Source: a virus
Direction: 5' to 3' (one strand)
Virus record (IMG/VR): IMGVR_UViG_3300025108_000111
Location: 1-44,052 of that record
DNA length: 44,052 bases
Shown here: positions 31,123-39,878 of the stretch, one piece after another
How the letters are laid out: each line of letters opens with the position of its first letter
How positions within the stretch are numbered: position 1 is the stretch's first letter
Notes under the pieces: generated by a model
Database searches by the model: none
Seen by the model: only the letters and a program-made list of their open reading frames with translations
What the model was told of the DNA's origin: nothing
Position numbers and translations under genes: made by a program

Positions 31123-32545
31123 TCGAATAGAAGCAGTAATCGGAGTCGAATGTATTGTTGATTCTATATTGAAGTTTAATCCTAATCAGCGACAGGATAA
31201 CCCCTATGGCCGTGGTCAACAGGTGGCGGGTATGGGTAGCGCATTGCTGAATGAAGCAAGAAAAAAAGTCAAGGACACTTCTTCTGAACAGCGACAAGCC
31301 GAAGAGGAATTAGCAACCGCCGAGGAACAAGAAGCAACGGTTGAACAGCCAGTCATTGATGACATCCCAACGCCTGAACCTGAAATGCCGGGTGAGCCGG
31401 TTGATGATGGACAAGCATTATTGGATTCAATAGAACCGGAGAATCTAGGCGGTCCTCGGACCGATGTCGGAGTAAGGGGTATGAAAAATAATTTGAGCGG
31501 GTCTGCACCGGGAGAGTCGGACGGGGTTGAAGCACCTCCTCCTCTTCAAGCCGAAGTGCCAATAACACGCTCTTACTTTCAGGATAACTTTGGCATGAGT
31601 AGTGCAAAGGTTACAGATATTCTGATCAAAGCCGAGAGGTTTGACGCACTAGAGTCAATGCAACCACTAATTATCGAAGAACGAAAAGCCATTGTCAAGT
31701 ATTACGAGGGAGTAAACCCCGATATTGTAAATGAATTGCCATTGAATGATAAGGACTATGAACAGTTAAACAAGAACCTTGACCGTCTAAAAATACCGTT
31801 TTTACAATTAGTCAAGGCTTGGACATCTTCTAGCGATGACGCTCAAAAGGAACGAGCGCATAACATATGGCGGAATCGAATTGATAAATCATCAAGGCTT
31901 TCATCTCGTGAAAATGCAGTTTTAGAGCGGTGTGCGAGTGTGATGTATGAAAGAGGTCCGATGAATGCTCAAACCTTACAGTCATATGGAGTATCATCTC
32001 CTTCTAAAGAAATAGCAAAACTCATCAAATCTCATGGTTTTTTGTTTGATATAATCACGGCGGGCCAAGGAACAAGAGCCGATGAAAGAAGTTTGTTTTA
32101 TGACATAGACCGTCCTGATATTCTAATCAAGAATGTTGGCAGGCTCGTCGGTTCATTGCTAGACACTAGCGGAGAATTAGGCATTGGACCTCGTGGTGAA
32201 CCACGGCTTACAATGCAATTTTCTAGTCTGAACGCCCCGTCCTATGCCAACGCTGTTAAGAGTGAGATGGGTGTCAGGAATGTTAGGGCGGAGGGTTCAT
32301 CTTTGATTATTGAGGGGGACTTTGCTGTCCGTAAAGCCTTAGAATGGGCAATACCTTCGATGAACGAAAAGAAGCAGGATGCGGTCATTATGAAGAAATC
32401 CTTAGACGGCGATGAAAACGCACAGAAAGTTTTAGCATTCAATTACGCATTGCCCACGAAACAAATGGAAATGATGAAAGCATGGAATTGGTCCATTGAG
32501 ACATTCGATCAGGTTCTAAAGGAGGTTGTTGCTGATGGCCAATGA
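31115..32545 (+). CDS. Unknown protein between terminase and portal
   Basis: 476 residues. GTG 31115 lies in the end of the terminase gene with GGGGTGG just upstream; the frame is open from 31076. The N-terminal 150 residues are acidic and unfolded (Q-A-E-E-E-L-A-T-A-E-E-Q-E). A mostly helical body follows, with E-R-G-P-M-N-A-Q-T-L-Q-S-Y-G-V that resembles a winged-helix core, and A-P-S-Y-A-N-A-V-K-S-E-M-G-V with nearby beta strands. Position between terminase and portal suggests a packaging or head accessory. No family recognised. Confidence 0.6.
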   Translation: MRDRIEAVIGVECIVDSILKFNPNQRQDNPYGRGQQVAGMGSALLNEARKKVKDTSSEQRQAEEELATAEEQEATVEQPVIDDIPTPEPEMPGEPVDDGQALLDSIEPENLGGPRTDVGVRGMKNNLSGSAPGESDGVEAPPPLQAEVPITRSYFQDNFGMSSAKVTDILIKAERFDALESMQPLIIEERKAIVKYYEGVNPDIVNELPLNDKDYEQLNKNLDRLKIPFLQLVKAWTSSSDDAQKERAHNIWRNRIDKSSRLSSRENAVLERCASVMYERGPMNAQTLQSYGVSSPSKEIAKLIKSHGFLFDIITAGQGTRADERSLFYDIDRPDILIKNVGRLVGSLLDTSGELGIGPRGEPRLTMQFSSLNAPSYANAVKSEMGVRNVRAEGSSLIIEGDFAVRKALEWAIPSMNEKKQDAVIMKKSLDGDENAQKVLAFNYALPTKQMEMMKAWNWSIETFDQVLKEVVADGQ

Positions 32546-34367
32546 AAACTCAAAGCGTATGCAAAGGTTATTCTCGGCTATTGGCGTTGACATGGAACGC
32601 CATACCACGCCGGTCCCTGCCATGCCGCTGTTTACAAGTGGTGTTCAGGAACCACCTTTGCTTCAAGGAATTACAATCCCCGCTCTCTATGCGGCGGCAT
32701 ACGAGTGTGTAGTCCTTCGCTCAATTCTAAATCATTTGAATGTTGAAACATTCAGAAAAGGCTGGGCATGGAAGCCAAAGTTTGTTGTTAAATGCAGGGA
32801 ATGTGATGAACAATATCAGCAACAGGTTGAGTCCTGTGAAATGTGCGGGGGCGAGGTCAGGCCCCCCGATAAAGAGCAACTTGAATACGCCGACTTGATT
32901 CTTAACGATAGTAACCGAATGAAGCAGTCATTCATTGAAGTCCTTCGTGAAATCGAAATGGATTTGAACATTGTTGATGACGCATATATTGTTTTGACAA
33001 AGGAATACTTCATTGACCCTGCGACTAAGAAACCTCAATTTTATCGAATCAAAGAGGTTACTCGTGCCGACCCTATTTTCATGCGTATTGTTTCAGATAA
33101 GCGTGGTGTTCGTGGTGGCCGTCAATTCACCAGTCTTGTTGATCGGTCCTTTAGAACCACTGACAAAGATGCGAAGTGTCCTAAAACAGGAATGGCCGTT
33201 GTCCCGATTCATTACATGAACCTAGCAGGAGTCGGTTCAGGTCAAGTTTACACTGATGACGAAATCATTCATGTAAGTAAATGGTCTCCTTCTAAACTCT
33301 ATGGCCGTAGCCCAATTGCTACAATGTGGAGGCAGGTAAACACCTTAATCGCAATGGACAACTATGTCTATTCCGCATATCAGAAGCGAAGGATGCCTCG
33401 TGGTGTGATGGTCATCAAATCATCGAACCTTGAAACAGTTGAGAGAACAGCACGCAATATCCAAGAGCATCTTGAAAGAGACCCAAATTACATTCCGACT
33501 GTTGGTGTTGAAACCGAATCAGGAAGAGGCGGTCTTGAATATGTCCGTATGATGGACACTTTAGAAGAGTTGCAGTATATCCCAATCAAGGATGACATCC
33601 GTCAGCGAATAGCCGCATTCTTTGGTGTTTCAAATGTATTCATGAACGATGTTTCAGGTGGAGGCTTAAACAATGAAGGTATGCAAATCGTGGTCAGTAA
33701 CAGGTCAGTTGCTTATTCGCAATCCATTTACAATACGGTTCTATTCCCCGCATTGATGGAGGCATTTACGATCAGCGAGTGGACCTTGACTTTGAGTCCA
33801 CACGAAGAAGAGGATGAAATCATGACGCTACGCCGAGATGAAATGGCGATTAGAAACATGATGCAAATGAAGCAGGCAGGTTTCGATGCTAACCTAAGAG
33901 ACGGCACGGACAACCAAATGCTAGAGTTTGATTACAAGCAACCTGACCCTCAAGAAGTAGCGGCGGCTCAACAAGCGGCGGCGGCTGAACAGCAGGGTGG
34001 ACAGCAGGGTGGACAGCAGGGTGGAGGTCCGGTTCAGACCAGTGTTGAACAGTTGGAGATTACCCCTGAAATGTTATTCAAGCGAACCGAGTTTACACCG
34101 AATAGAGGGGGTTCAATGGTAATCCCTGAATCAGCGGCGGTAAATGCGGCGAATGACCTCCCTTCTTTGAGAACCATTGGCGACAGTCAAATGGGCGATA
34201 GAGCAGGCGGCGGTCAATCCCCCGACCACATCAAACGAGTTGACGGTGAGGCGGCTTTGTCATCCACTAAGGGAGACAAAAGAGACATGAAGTCATCGAG
34301 CGAGAGGGCGGTTGACGATAGAATCAAACAAATCGAGCGGAGAGCCGGTTCAAAGGGGCAACGATAA
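32535..34367 (+). CDS. Portal protein with zinc-ribbon insertion
   Basis: 610 residues from ATG 32535, with AAGGAGGT eight bases upstream. The dodecameric portal ring is the DNA gate at one capsid vertex. Family features: A-L-Y-A-A-A-Y-E-C-V-V-L-R-S-I near the start, W-S-P-S-K-L-Y-G-R-S-P-I in the middle, D-D-I-R-Q-R-I-A-A-F-F-G-V-S and S-N-R-S-V-A-Y in the stem/crown region. A zinc-ribbon-like insertion sits at residues 87-104 (C-R-E-C, then C-E-M-C-G-G), which is uncommon. The C-terminal 120 residues are disordered and carry a 12-base repeat that encodes Q-Q-G-G three times (about 33990-34023). Confidence 0.9.
   Translation: MANENSKRMQRLFSAIGVDMERHTTPVPAMPLFTSGVQEPPLLQGITIPALYAAAYECVVLRSILNHLNVETFRKGWAWKPKFVVKCRECDEQYQQQVESCEMCGGEVRPPDKEQLEYADLILNDSNRMKQSFIEVLREIEMDLNIVDDAYIVLTKEYFIDPATKKPQFYRIKEVTRADPIFMRIVSDKRGVRGGRQFTSLVDRSFRTTDKDAKCPKTGMAVVPIHYMNLAGVGSGQVYTDDEIIHVSKWSPSKLYGRSPIATMWRQVNTLIAMDNYVYSAYQKRRMPRGVMVIKSSNLETVERTARNIQEHLERDPNYIPTVGVETESGRGGLEYVRMMDTLEELQYIPIKDDIRQRIAAFFGVSNVFMNDVSGGGLNNEGMQIVVSNRSVAYSQSIYNTVLFPALMEAFTISEWTLTLSPHEEEDEIMTLRRDEMAIRNMMQMKQAGFDANLRDGTDNQMLEFDYKQPDPQEVAAAQQAAAAEQQGGQQGGQQGGGPVQTSVEQLEITPEMLFKRTEFTPNRGGSMVIPESAAVNAANDLPSLRTIGDSQMGDRAGGGQSPDHIKRVDGEAALSSTKGDKRDMKSSSERAVDDRIKQIERRAGSKGQR
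33988..34024 (+). repeat. 12-bp tandem repeat inside the portal gene
   Basis: CAGCAGGGTGGA is repeated three times in frame and encodes Q-Q-G-G units in the disordered tail. Simple replication slippage is the likeliest cause. Confidence 0.75.
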
Positions 34368-34400
34368 TACGCAACCTATGCATGGGATGGAGTGGTCGAG

Positions 34401-34766
34401 ATGAGCGAAACGATTGGAGATTTTGGAATTATTACGAAGATGGACCCTATGGCCCGTCGAGCGCAAGCGCAACTAGAAGCAATGCAAACAGCAATACAGC
34501 ACAACAATCGTGATGATATTGCCAAGCATTTAGAGGCGGCTCAAAACGCACTTTCGCAATTGAAATCTGACCTCGACCTACATGACCGACTCGCCAAATC
34601 CTTTACCTCGGCAACAGATTCTAGCCAACTTCAAAAGTCGGCTGGCAATCTATACCAATTCAAAGCAACAGATTCAGATTACGATGGAACCCAAGACCAA
34701 CAAGTGACTGGTGTTTCACGCAAAGGCCGCTCAACAACAATAATGCGACCACACCGAGTATTTTGA
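34401..34766 (+). CDS. Small coiled-coil protein
   Basis: 121 residues from ATG 34401, preferred over ATG 34392 because of GGAGTGG upstream. The helical middle (A-R-R-A-Q-A-Q-L-E-A-M-Q-T-A-I and I-A-K-H-L-E-A-A-Q-N-A-L-S-Q-L) would make a coiled coil. The basic tail ends R-P-H-R-V-F. Position after the portal fits a minor head protein. Unrecognised. Confidence 0.6.
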   Translation: MSETIGDFGIITKMDPMARRAQAQLEAMQTAIQHNNRDDIAKHLEAAQNALSQLKSDLDLHDRLAKSFTSATDSSQLQKSAGNLYQFKATDSDYDGTQDQQVTGVSRKGRSTTIMRPHRVF

Positions 34767-34776
34767 GGCGTTTAGA

Positions 34777-35298
34777 ATGTATTGGGATGAAGGCAACAGT
34801 AAAGCGGTATCTCCTAGATTCCGTCATGAAGGCGAAGCATACAACGGCTTGATCATCAAGCAGGCTATGATGCCTCCAATGCCTTCACCAGCCGGTCAAA
34901 TGCCGGGAATGGAAGCGGGTATGCCGGGAATGGGTATGCCACCCGCACCTCCTAAATCGGCAATAGGAAGTATGCTTGATGAAATGGATTCGGGCATTCA
35001 AGGCCTCGCTGACATGTTTGCTAGTGTTGGACAATTACTTTCACAAAGTCGAGCAACAGGCATTGCCCCTGAACCCACTTTAGCAATGCAGGGTGATGTT
35101 GAAAAAATGAGGCAAAAGCAATTGAGCCTATTGCAGGATTTAGCCATGATAAAGGAGATGCACGCATCACTAGGTCAACACGGACCACCTGTAAATGACC
35201 CAATGGCGGCGGCATCAATGCAACAAGACCCAATGAATATGCCTCAACCAATGCCACCACAAGATGCGGCAACTATGAACCCCTCTCAAGCGATGTGA
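34777..35298 (+). CDS. Pro/Met-rich small protein
   Basis: 173 residues. It has a P-M-P-G-M-type low-complexity segment (about 32-60), then a helical core I-G-S-M-L-D-E-M-D-S-G-I-Q-G-L-A-D-M-F-A and V-E-K-M-R-Q-K-Q-L-S-L-L-Q-D-L, and a Met/Pro/Gln tail. A small head accessory is likely from position. No motif is recognised. Confidence 0.58.
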   Translation: MYWDEGNSKAVSPRFRHEGEAYNGLIIKQAMMPPMPSPAGQMPGMEAGMPGMGMPPAPPKSAIGSMLDEMDSGIQGLADMFASVGQLLSQSRATGIAPEPTLAMQGDVEKMRQKQLSLLQDLAMIKEMHASLGQHGPPVNDPMAAASMQQDPMNMPQPMPPQDAATMNPSQAM

Positions 35299-35304
35299 TT
35301 TGAA

Positions 35305-35643
35305 ATGAGTGACGAACAGGAGCAAGCCAAGATCGACCTGATGAAAGAGATGGTCACTGAAATCAAGGAATTGCGCCAGCGTGTGGTCTCATTAGAAACA
35401 CAGAACACCATGCTAACCAAATCTCTCGATGACCCTGAAACCATGATGAAGAAAGCAGGGTGGTTGAAAGTAATAACTCCAATGGCTGATGAGGCCTACG
35501 ACCCCCTACAAAGGGATGTATCTGACAATTCTCAATCCTTTTCAGGACCATTTAATGGGACTGGGGACACTTTTCAAAAGCAATCGAGACACGATGAATT
35601 AGAAGAGTGGAAGCAAGCAGAACAGACGGTGATGCGACAATGA
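35305..35643 (+). CDS. Small coiled-coil protein (112 aa)
   Basis: The first 45 residues form a heptad-like coil, K-E-M-V-T-E-I-K-E-L-R-Q-R-V-V-S-L-E-T-Q. A disordered second half and acidic end follow. It overlaps the next start (ATGA). It may be an assembly chaperone or spacer; unproven. Confidence 0.58.
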   Translation: MSDEQEQAKIDLMKEMVTEIKELRQRVVSLETQNTMLTKSLDDPETMMKKAGWLKVITPMADEAYDPLQRDVSDNSQSFSGPFNGTGDTFQKQSRHDELEEWKQAEQTVMRQ

Positions 35644-36095
35644 TTGAATGGCACGACCCCTCCAATACCCCCGAAGGCAGTTTATTGAAAGACATCCTAA
35701 CCATGGAGTTAGACCTTTTGAAATATCAGCAGGACCCAACCGGCGATAATGCTGTTCCTACTTTTATGGACCACGCTGGTGGCGTTCCCGTTCAAGCGGC
35801 GGCGGGTTATACAACCAACCAAGTTTACCCACATTTTTCAGATTCAGCACCGGCATCAAAACCAATTAGCGAGGTATATTCAATGCCCGCATCATATCAA
35901 ACCGGATACGATGTAAAAGGCTCATCATTGCACATGCACATGAATGATGGCGGAACCACCAAAGGGATGTATCGAGATTCTGTTGAGGATAAAATGTCTA
36001 AGTTGACAATGATCAAGAAAAACGCTGATGCCGGAGATATTCAAGTCATCAATGAAATAGAGGCATTGCTCAAACAAATTGAGAACCGCCTGTGA
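35640..36095 (+). CDS. Unknown small structural-operon protein
   Basis: 151 residues from ATG 35640, overlapping the previous stop; the open frame begins at 35607. An N-terminal W-H-D-P-S-N-T-P-E-G and helix S-L-L-K-D-I-L-T-M-E-L-D-L-L-K precede a Pro/Ser/Tyr-rich middle and a C-terminal helix I-N-E-I-E-A-L-L-K-Q-I-E. No family recognised. Confidence 0.55.
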   Translation: MIEWHDPSNTPEGSLLKDILTMELDLLKYQQDPTGDNAVPTFMDHAGGVPVQAAAGYTTNQVYPHFSDSAPASKPISEVYSMPASYQTGYDVKGSSLHMHMNDGGTTKGMYRDSVEDKMSKLTMIKKNADAGDIQVINEIEALLKQIENRL

Positions 36096-36109
36096 AAGGG
36101 GGTTTTTGA

Positions 36110-39100
36110 ATGTCTAAAGAACAGGAAGAGTTGATTCTCAAAAGAACCGATACCGTCCTGTCAATACTTTTGTTGAAGGATGTTGACATTCCCTCCTATA
36201 CCGAAGCAATGCAGGGGGGTATGCCCACGCCTGAAGATGAGGCTTTGGCTTCGACATTAGCCGTGGCTGAATCGACACCGGCATATTCGATGCGTGATTT
36301 GAATAGCCCAGTCTCGGCCACTAGCATGGTAATCCCTGAAAACCTCAAGAATTACCTTTCAGGTCATGCAAAGGTTACAACCGATTATACTCAAGACTGG
36401 CCACAGGCGAAGGAGGATAACCCATTTGGTGAACACCATCCCTTTGGCATGAAATCAAATAGCCACCCTCTATTGCATGGTGCGGCACATGGAGACCCTG
36501 AATATGTTCATCACATCATGCGTTCTATTGAGCAACTGCCAATCATGGCTGAAAATGAAAAGGCTAAAGCAAAGGTCCCAACCAGTGAGATGTCAGTTGT
36601 CAATTATCTAGGCCTGCCTATTGAGAGCCAACATGACCTTTATACTCGTGATCGGAATCGTAATTCATTCCTTAGCGATGAGGAATATCACGACAATAAG
36701 CGACAGGAGTTGTCCACCTCGTTTGGCATGTTGCCACAGTTGTTTGGTTTAGAATGGATTACTGAAGGACAGCGTAGTAATTTCATGGACCTTATGGGAC
36801 AAATGGCAATGACCGAAGAGGGTTCGCCTGATGCAAAACGAATAGAGAATCAATTTCAAGAAAAGGCAGGCATCTCTTGGGGGCGTGCATTGAGAAATTG
36901 GAGAGAACGATTCAAGCCAATGTCGTCTTGGTGGCAAAGGTCCCCTGATAGACACGGGCCAACAGAACCACATCCGGGGGGAGACTTACAGCATTACATG
37001 TCTCCTTGGGTATCAAGTGAGTCAGGTATCGAGCCTTCAATGAATTACCATCATTGGGAACCATACCAGTATTGGGGGGGAGTTGGCAGGAGTATAGATT
37101 CATTGGATAGCATATTAAGTCAGTCTTACCCTGATATATTCAATGGGGGTTGGATGAATAAACATCTGATCAACCATGACTTAGAAGAGGCTGGCTCGTT
37201 TAATCAAGGTGGGACTCATTTTCCTAGTGCTGTTAATCAAATGGAGCCGGACCACCCCGGCAGGGCCGCATTGGGTTCAACCTTCGACCCTGACAATGAT
37301 TATCAAAAGAGGCTCGCAATGTATTCAGCGGCATCAAACAGGTTACATGAACACCCTTCAGAATTGAGCGGTGGTCGTATTGATGTCCCCGATGACGCTT
37401 TGATGATGTCCAGTCTAGGGCGTGCATTAGCCGCTCAAACCGACATGGGGGGACCTAGAACCGGCTATGGGCGAGAGGAGCATCCGTTTTCGACTGATGA
37501 CTATTGGAGTCACCATAACGAACACTTTAGGGCCTCAAACAGTCATATGTCTCGTGTTATGCAACAACATGCTCAAAAGGTGATTGCTCAATTTGGTCCT
37601 CAAGTTTTGAATCCAATGGGTTCTGATGATGAGATGATGCATACTATTTGTCGAGGCAACCTTCAACAAATAGCGGCGGCGGCAAACCATTCATTACTTC
37701 GTATGCAAATGGGCGAGTCCTACAAAACTCTAGCACCGAATGCGGAAATGTCTTCGACTATGGGTTCAGTGGGGCCAGTCTCCCCTGATTCCCATGCTAT
37801 CGTTCCCCCAACTTATGTGAGTGGCGATACTGACGCTTGGGGGCATGACATGCCCGCCACCTTAACATGGCGTTATGACCCGGAACAACAGGGATACGCA
37901 TACAACATTGCTGATGCCCCTTTCAACATACTCCAAAGAACGGCTCATGCTGATTTAGTGAGGGCAATATCCCCTGCTCTCATGGGTCCAATGTCAAAGT
38001 TATCGCCTAAAACAAAGGACATCAATGCAATCTCTTCAGTTGATCAAAGCGGGTATGCACCTCTTCAAACAGGTTCATTGCGAAAAGCGGATGACTATGA
38101 GCCGACTGGTGTGTTTGAAACGATGATCAAGCCAGCCCACACGGTTTACGATTTAGATGACCTATCCACTATCAAAGGATTTAGTGGTGAGTGGGTTGTT
38201 CAGAAAATGCCTGAAGGTAAGAGAATGCTTGTTAAGAAAGAGGGTAAAAGAGTTGACCCAATCGACTTGCCATCAAAGGTCAAAAAAGCATTGAAAGAGC
38301 GTAAAGGTGACTTTACGGTTGATGCATATGTGAAAGGAGACAAACTGAATGTGGTTGACCTCCTAGTCCATAAAGGAACAGACCTTCACATGGAGCCTTT
38401 AGAAGACAGATTGAACGCTCTAAGAACACTTTATCATTCAGATGAATACCTTCACTTCCCAATGCCAAACTCATGTATCACTACTGATGAGCATGGTTTA
38501 GCAAAGGCAGTGGACGAATTGGGCGGCACTGGTTTGTTGATTAGGGATGCCACCTCGACTTTTATCAAAGGTAAAGAGATGCACCCTAAATGGGTTCACT
38601 TTGCTGATGAAGAAATTGCTAAGACAGTCCCATATGGACCACTGCCTGAAGTAATGGTGAAAGGACAGGACATCATTTTGGAGTATCCGGGGTTATTAGA
38701 GCCAGTTATCGTTAAAGGTCAATTCAATGGCAGACATGCTATGGACATCGACCTGTATAGGGGAACCACCACGCTAGTGAAACATGCGAGGACTCAACTG
38801 AAACTATGGGGTCCAGTTGCTATTGCCTTATTGAAAGAAGGTGCGGCTGGCGGCGGTGGTGCTGGTGCTGGTGCTGGTGCTGGTGGTGCTGGCACGGTGT
38901 CGTCAACAACAGGCGGGACACATTCCGCAATACATTCAGCCCCTTCTAAAAGAAAGAAACCTCGTAAGCGTGTCAATACAGAAGACGATTTGATTCTCCG
39001 TGCGCCTGAATTACTTGATGACAGCGGTGATCGTGAAGAAAAGTCTCACATGATGGTTCACGCACGCAGGGCGTTGTCTGATGCTGAAGAAGCAATGACT

Positions 39101-39595
39101 TCAGATGAGTTATGCACTGCTGTCAAGGGGTTGACCCCTAAAATGATTGAGGTTTTTGGCCCTGAATACGGTGTTGAAAGAACCGAGGAGGGAGATAAGT
39201 GGACCGTAAATGAGGCAATTGATGATGACATCATTGAAAACTTCGTATATCCTCGTATGAATGGTGCTTCGCCTGATGGCGGCGCATGGTCAGGAATGCA
39301 AGCAGATATTACCGCACCAAGAGGTCCAACGGAGTTGACCGACGATGATGCTACAACAATAGGTGCTTTGTCTAATTTGAATGATGAAGAACCGGAGGAG
39401 GAGGTGGAACAGCCATACCACCTGCAAATTAGTATGGACCCACAGAAAGACGGACCCGCTAGTATTGATATTGAAATGGGTCGGGCCAAACTCTCCTATC
39501 CATTGAGGACTCCTCAAGCACAGGCAACTGAAGAAGAAGTAAGGACTAAGGTTGAAGCCACTGACCAACTTGAAGAAGATGAATTACTCGCTTGA
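36110..39595 (+). CDS. 1161-residue virion-type protein with degenerate DNA-ligase-like domain
   Basis: ATG 36110 after a GGGGG ribosome site. The first 650 residues are hydrophilic, Trp/His/Pro-rich and unrecognised. From about 685 to 880 the pattern of ATP-dependent ligase/nucleotidyltransferase cores appears: E-W-V-V-Q-K699-M-P-E-G-K-R (motif I-like, normally K-x-D-G-x-R), F-T-V-D-A-Y-V (III), L-N-V-V-D-L-L-V with L-E-D-R-L-N-A-L (IIIa region), G-T-G-L-L-I-R-D (IV, without its Glu) and P-K-W-V-H-F (V). The catalytic spacing K-x-x-E-G and the lost Glu suggest it binds nucleotide poorly or not at all. A Gly/Ala linker (about 912-928) and an acidic tail close it. Its position before protease and capsid suggests a head protein. 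Confidence 0.65.
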   Translation: MSKEQEELILKRTDTVLSILLLKDVDIPSYTEAMQGGMPTPEDEALASTLAVAESTPAYSMRDLNSPVSATSMVIPENLKNYLSGHAKVTTDYTQDWPQAKEDNPFGEHHPFGMKSNSHPLLHGAAHGDPEYVHHIMRSIEQLPIMAENEKAKAKVPTSEMSVVNYLGLPIESQHDLYTRDRNRNSFLSDEEYHDNKRQELSTSFGMLPQLFGLEWITEGQRSNFMDLMGQMAMTEEGSPDAKRIENQFQEKAGISWGRALRNWRERFKPMSSWWQRSPDRHGPTEPHPGGDLQHYMSPWVSSESGIEPSMNYHHWEPYQYWGGVGRSIDSLDSILSQSYPDIFNGGWMNKHLINHDLEEAGSFNQGGTHFPSAVNQMEPDHPGRAALGSTFDPDNDYQKRLAMYSAASNRLHEHPSELSGGRIDVPDDALMMSSLGRALAAQTDMGGPRTGYGREEHPFSTDDYWSHHNEHFRASNSHMSRVMQQHAQKVIAQFGPQVLNPMGSDDEMMHTICRGNLQQIAAAANHSLLRMQMGESYKTLAPNAEMSSTMGSVGPVSPDSHAIVPPTYVSGDTDAWGHDMPATLTWRYDPEQQGYAYNIADAPFNILQRTAHADLVRAISPALMGPMSKLSPKTKDINAISSVDQSGYAPLQTGSLRKADDYEPTGVFETMIKPAHTVYDLDDLSTIKGFSGEWVVQKMPEGKRMLVKKEGKRVDPIDLPSKVKKALKERKGDFTVDAYVKGDKLNVVDLLVHKGTDLHMEPLEDRLNALRTLYHSDEYLHFPMPNSCITTDEHGLAKAVDELGGTGLLIRDATSTFIKGKEMHPKWVHFADEEIAKTVPYGPLPEVMVKGQDIILEYPGLLEPVIVKGQFNGRHAMDIDLYRGTTTLVKHARTQLKLWGPVAIALLKEGAAGGGGAGAGAGAGGAGTVSSTTGGTHSAIHSAPSKRKKPRKRVNTEDDLILRAPELLDDSGDREEKSHMMVHARRALSDAEEAMTSDELCTAVKGLTPKMIEVFGPEYGVERTEEGDKWTVNEAIDDDIIENFVYPRMNGASPDGGAWSGMQADITAPRGPTELTDDDATTIGALSNLNDEEPEEEVEQPYHLQISMDPQKDGPASIDIEMGRAKLSYPLRTPQAQATEEEVRTKVEATDQLEEDELLA
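38860..38893 (+). repeat. GGTGCT tandem repeat in coding sequence
   Basis: Repeated GGTGCT units encode an alternating Ala-Gly linker after the ligase-like domain of the 1161-residue protein. It is a flexible hinge, probably from replication slippage. Confidence 0.7.
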
Positions 39596-39796
39596 GTGTT
39601 TTTCAATCTCTATTCTAAGTGCATCGGGGAGGTCTTCTATGAAATCCCCAATAATTTGGTCTTTGAACATCTCCATGATAGGAGATATGCACCACGGTCC
39701 TATTTTGATTAAAACACCCCCAATGAACGCCAGTCGTCCATTTTCACCATTAAACTCCCCACCACATATACTGCATTCATGTTCCTCGTCTGACAT
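39584..39796 (-). CDS. Small zinc-binding protein, minus strand (70 aa)
   Basis: From ATG 39796 on the minus strand; the frame is open to ATG 39814, but a TATA-like box lies on top of that start and 25 bases ahead of 39796. H-E-C-S-I-C-G-G-E-F-N-G-E-N-G-R is a C-x2-C zinc knuckle and K-I-G-P-W-C supplies a third Cys. The second half is helical and acidic, D-F-I-E-D-L-P-D-A-L-R. It converges with the 1161-residue gene (12-base overlap) and diverges from the protease gene. It is probably a small regulator or adaptor. Confidence 0.62.
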   Translation of the reverse strand: MSDEEHECSICGGEFNGENGRLAFIGGVLIKIGPWCISPIMEMFKDQIIGDFIEDLPDALRIEIEKHSSE

Positions 39797-39816
39797 ATTT
39801 AGACCCATACACATTC

Positions 39817-39825
39817 AATATATTA
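39817..39825 (-). promoter_or_regulatory. TATA-like box of the minus-strand zinc gene
   Basis: AATATATTA on the + strand (TAATATATT on the - strand) is centred 25 bases before the minus-strand ATG at 39796. This is the standard distance between an archaeal TATA box and the start of a leaderless transcript. No Shine-Dalgarno sequence precedes that ATG. Confidence 0.5.
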
Positions 39826-39847
39826 GATCAACTGATAATGCACACCC

Positions 39848-39856
39848 TTCATATAG
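39848..39856 (+). promoter_or_regulatory. TATA-like box of the protease-scaffold gene
   Basis: TTCATATAG is centred about 26 bases before ATG 39879, the archaeal spacing for a leaderless start, and no ribosome site precedes that ATG. Together with the divergent box at 39817-39825 it forms a compact two-way promoter. It would drive capsid-gene expression separately from the upstream operon. Confidence 0.5.
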
Positions 39857-39878
39857 AAAGACATGATTCTCGGATTTC

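Noticed and set aside
39058-39489. 143-codon minus-strand frame opposite the 1161-residue gene
   Set aside because: Ser/Ile-rich shadow of the plus-strand acidic coding sequence, with no start signal.
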